Shown one piece after another: positions 62,598-64,000 of a stretch of 64,000 nucleotides of DNA. How positions within the stretch are numbered: the stretch's first letter is position 1; each line of letters starts with the position of its first letter. A program made the position numbers and the translations under genes. The stretch lies in NCBI RefSeq assembly GCF_029873255.1, contig NZ_CP123622.1, positions 2,765,001 through 2,829,000 on the forward strand. Direction: 5' to 3'. This stretch comes from Pigmentibacter sp. JX0631. GTDB taxonomy: Bacteria; Bdellovibrionota_B; Oligoflexia; Silvanigrellales; Silvanigrellaceae. A model generated the notes under the pieces. The model made no database searches. It was not told where the DNA came from and worked only from the letters and a program-made list of their open reading frames with translations.

Positions 62598-63275
62598 ATG
62601 ACGACTTTAGTTAAATATATTTTATTATTTTCATTTTCATTTTCATTTTCATTTTCATTTTCATTTTCTGTTTATGGACAAGATTCTGATTTTGGAGGAT
62701 CTTCCAGTAGTTCAACGGGGTCTGTCGATTTTTTAGTGAGTGGTGGTTATTCGCAAGCATTAATTAGTAATTCTAATTATACTGGATATAACGGAACAGT
62801 AAAACTTTTATTACCATTTGATAGAAGCTCTAATTTTTCATTTGGTATAAGCGGGAAATATGAGGCATTAACTTCGAGCGATAGTCCAAATTCTAATCCT
62901 AATGGCGTTGTTACTTCAACATATGAAGCTGGTTTTGTTGGATTAGATTTGGCTTACAAATTAACTTTTTCATTGTTGGATATTCAATTTAATCCATATG
63001 CATATTATGGTGTTTATAATTATTGGAACAGGGATACTAACTTCAGTGGTAGTATTATTTCTGCTAATCCAACTGTTAATTTAAATGTGCTCTATGGTGC
63101 TGGGTTATCATTTTTATTTAAATTGGGTTTTTTATATTTTGGACCTGCTGTTTATTATTCTCGCGGGTATATAGAAGCAGATGCTTATAATGACACCAAT
63201 GGAAATTCGTTTGGACAAAATACCGGAATTTATCAAATTCTGGATCTTAACTTTTCTTTGGGATTATTTCTATGA
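62598..63275 (+). CDS. Outer-membrane beta-barrel protein with repeat-coded signal peptide
   Basis: A 225-residue exported protein. The signal peptide contains seven Phe-Ser pairs in a row coded by TTTTCA repeats, ending VYGQ. The mature part is a beta-barrel-like run of Gly/Tyr/Ser/Asn-rich strands, ending LNFSLGLFL. It begins 14 bp after the AAA+ regulator stop, with TTGAGGATTT as the ribosome site, so the two are in one unit. The last base overlaps the next gene (ATGA). Function unknown; layout resembles the barrel at 38690. Confidence 0.75.
   Translation: MTTLVKYILLFSFSFSFSFSFSFSVYGQDSDFGGSSSSSTGSVDFLVSGGYSQALISNSNYTGYNGTVKLLLPFDRSSNFSFGISGKYEALTSSDSPNSNPNGVVTSTYEAGFVGLDLAYKLTFSLLDIQFNPYAYYGVYNYWNRDTNFSGSIISANPTVNLNVLYGAGLSFLFKLGFLYFGPAVYYSRGYIEADAYNDTNGNSFGQNTGIYQILDLNFSLGLFL
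62628..62669 (+). repeat. TTTTCA hexanucleotide tandem repeat in a signal-peptide coding region
   Basis: Six perfect TTTTCA units at 62628-62663 and a seventh TTTTCT at 62664-62669 encode seven Phe-Ser pairs. Slippage would change the hydrophobic core length of the signal peptide by two residues per unit without shifting the frame. Confidence 0.9.
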
Positions 63276-64000
63276 AAAGTGCAAAAATATTCATTTTATT
63301 TATTATTTTCTTGGTTATACAAAGTTGCTCAGATCTGTCAGATTTAGAGGATCCTGGAAAAAAAGATGATCCCATTTCGCTTGCAAGTTTTGTTTCCTTA
63401 CAGGATTTAGCAAATAAATCAATTTTAACTGGTACAGTTCAATTGTATTCAAGTTTTGGGACAAAGAGTGGATTGATTACCGTAGGTGATGCTAGCGGTT
63501 GTGTCGTGATGAACAATGGAAAACTAAAATGCTGGGGACAAAATGATAAATCTCAATTGGGAGATGGCACTGCAACTGATAGATCTTCCCCTGTTTGGGC
63601 TACTAGTGTAAATCCAGTAAGTAGTGCAGATATCATTGTTGCTGTTGTGTCAGGAAGATCTTCGACTTGTGCATATTTCTATACGGGTTTGAAATGTTGG
63701 GGAAATCAAGCATTGGGAGTTTTAGGAAATGGGCAGACTACAGGTTCTGCTACAACACCACAAGTAGTAACAAATGTCTCAGGCAGAACCATTAAATATA
63801 TTCAATTAAATGATGGTTTTTCTTGTATTCAGGATACATCGGGTGTGGTTTCGTGTTGGGGTGATAATACAAAAGCACAATTAGGTAATGGAAATCAAAC
63901 TTCTTCTACTACAGCAGTAAACTCGTCAATTAATGGTGTATCATCGCAGTTAATTGCACAAAATAATGATAGTTGTGCCTTGGTAAGCGGTGTTGTTAAA
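63272..64000 (+). CDS. RCC1-repeat lipoprotein, N-terminal part (3' truncated by window)
   Basis: The ATG at 63272 overlaps the stop of the barrel gene (ATGA), and the frame is open for all 243 codons to the window end. A signal sequence with IQSC (Cys19) suggests a lipoprotein. After a Ser/Asp-rich linker, repeats of about 50 residues each hold a Cys...CWG pattern: CVVMNNGKLKCWG, CAYFYTGLKCWG, CIQDTSGVVSCWG and the start of a fourth, with LGDG/LGNG. This is the RCC1 beta-propeller repeat of secreted bacterial proteins. Paired Cys suggest disulfides in each blade. Binding partner unknown. Confidence 0.85.
   Translation, partial: MKSAKIFILFIIFLVIQSCSDLSDLEDPGKKDDPISLASFVSLQDLANKSILTGTVQLYSSFGTKSGLITVGDASGCVVMNNGKLKCWGQNDKSQLGDGTATDRSSPVWATSVNPVSSADIIVAVVSGRSSTCAYFYTGLKCWGNQALGVLGNGQTTGSATTPQVVTNVSGRTIKYIQLNDGFSCIQDTSGVVSCWGDNTKAQLGNGNQTSSTTAVNSSINGVSSQLIAQNNDSCALVSGVVK

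Noticed and set aside
1-64000. tRNA or rRNA genes, transposases, integrases, attachment sites
   Set aside because: None was recognised on reading; a tRNAscan and IS search would be needed to be certain of absence.

Overview
The window is AT-rich, gene-dense chromosomal DNA from a Gram-negative bacterium. Outer-membrane-type beta-barrels, lipoproteins and a type II secretion system show the envelope type. The mix of genes (many orphan periplasmic solute-binding proteins, RCC1-repeat lipoprotein, glutamine-type amidotransferase GatCAB, very low GC) would suit the Bdellovibrionota/Oligoflexia group such as Silvanigrellales. That placement is inference from gene style, not from a marker gene.

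Layout. 1-4.6 kb: end of pyruvate phosphate dikinase, a FucP-type sugar transporter, and a Fur-boxed ferrous iron operon feoA-feoB-Cys-rich membrane protein. 4.6-12.3 kb: a sigma-54 response regulator, shikimate kinase, then a co-directional run of alpha-carbonic anhydrase, GlcNAc kinase, NagA, an OsmC-SDR fusion and a CinA-like protein. 12.3-18.4 kb: an iron-regulated locus with a FecE-type ATPase on one strand and, converging on it, a tight operon of binding protein, opine dehydrogenase, EamA exporter and two FecCD permeases. Two of its control regions carry Fur boxes, one identical to the classical consensus. I read this as a candidate opine-type metallophore system (make, export, re-import) and the most interesting part of the window. 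18.6-31.7 kb: an accessory-looking stretch with an alpha/beta hydrolase, a decayed flavoprotein gene, orphan solute-binding proteins, cytidylate kinase-like gene, gatCAB, 1 kb without genes, two paralogous unknown proteins, and a secreted zinc phospholipase C/P1-nuclease-like protein. 31.8-45.7 kb: housekeeping genes (ettA, a GT2-GtrA glycosyltransferase, nadB, lpoB-like, frr, folE2), a UhpT-type transporter, beta-barrels and unknowns.

45.7-58.9 kb: one long minus-strand operon for type II secretion, led by a membrane PAS-PP2C (RsbU-type) phosphatase, then two different GspC proteins, GspD-E-F-G-H-I-J-K, and a membrane metallophosphoesterase. GspL, GspM and a prepilin peptidase are not in it. 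59-64 kb, divergent: a methyl-accepting signalling protein without a periplasmic domain, an NtrC-like AAA+ protein that lacks the GAFTGA loop, a beta-barrel with a hexanucleotide repeat in its signal peptide, and an RCC1-repeat lipoprotein cut by the window end.

No rRNA, tRNA, CRISPR array, transposase or integrase was seen.
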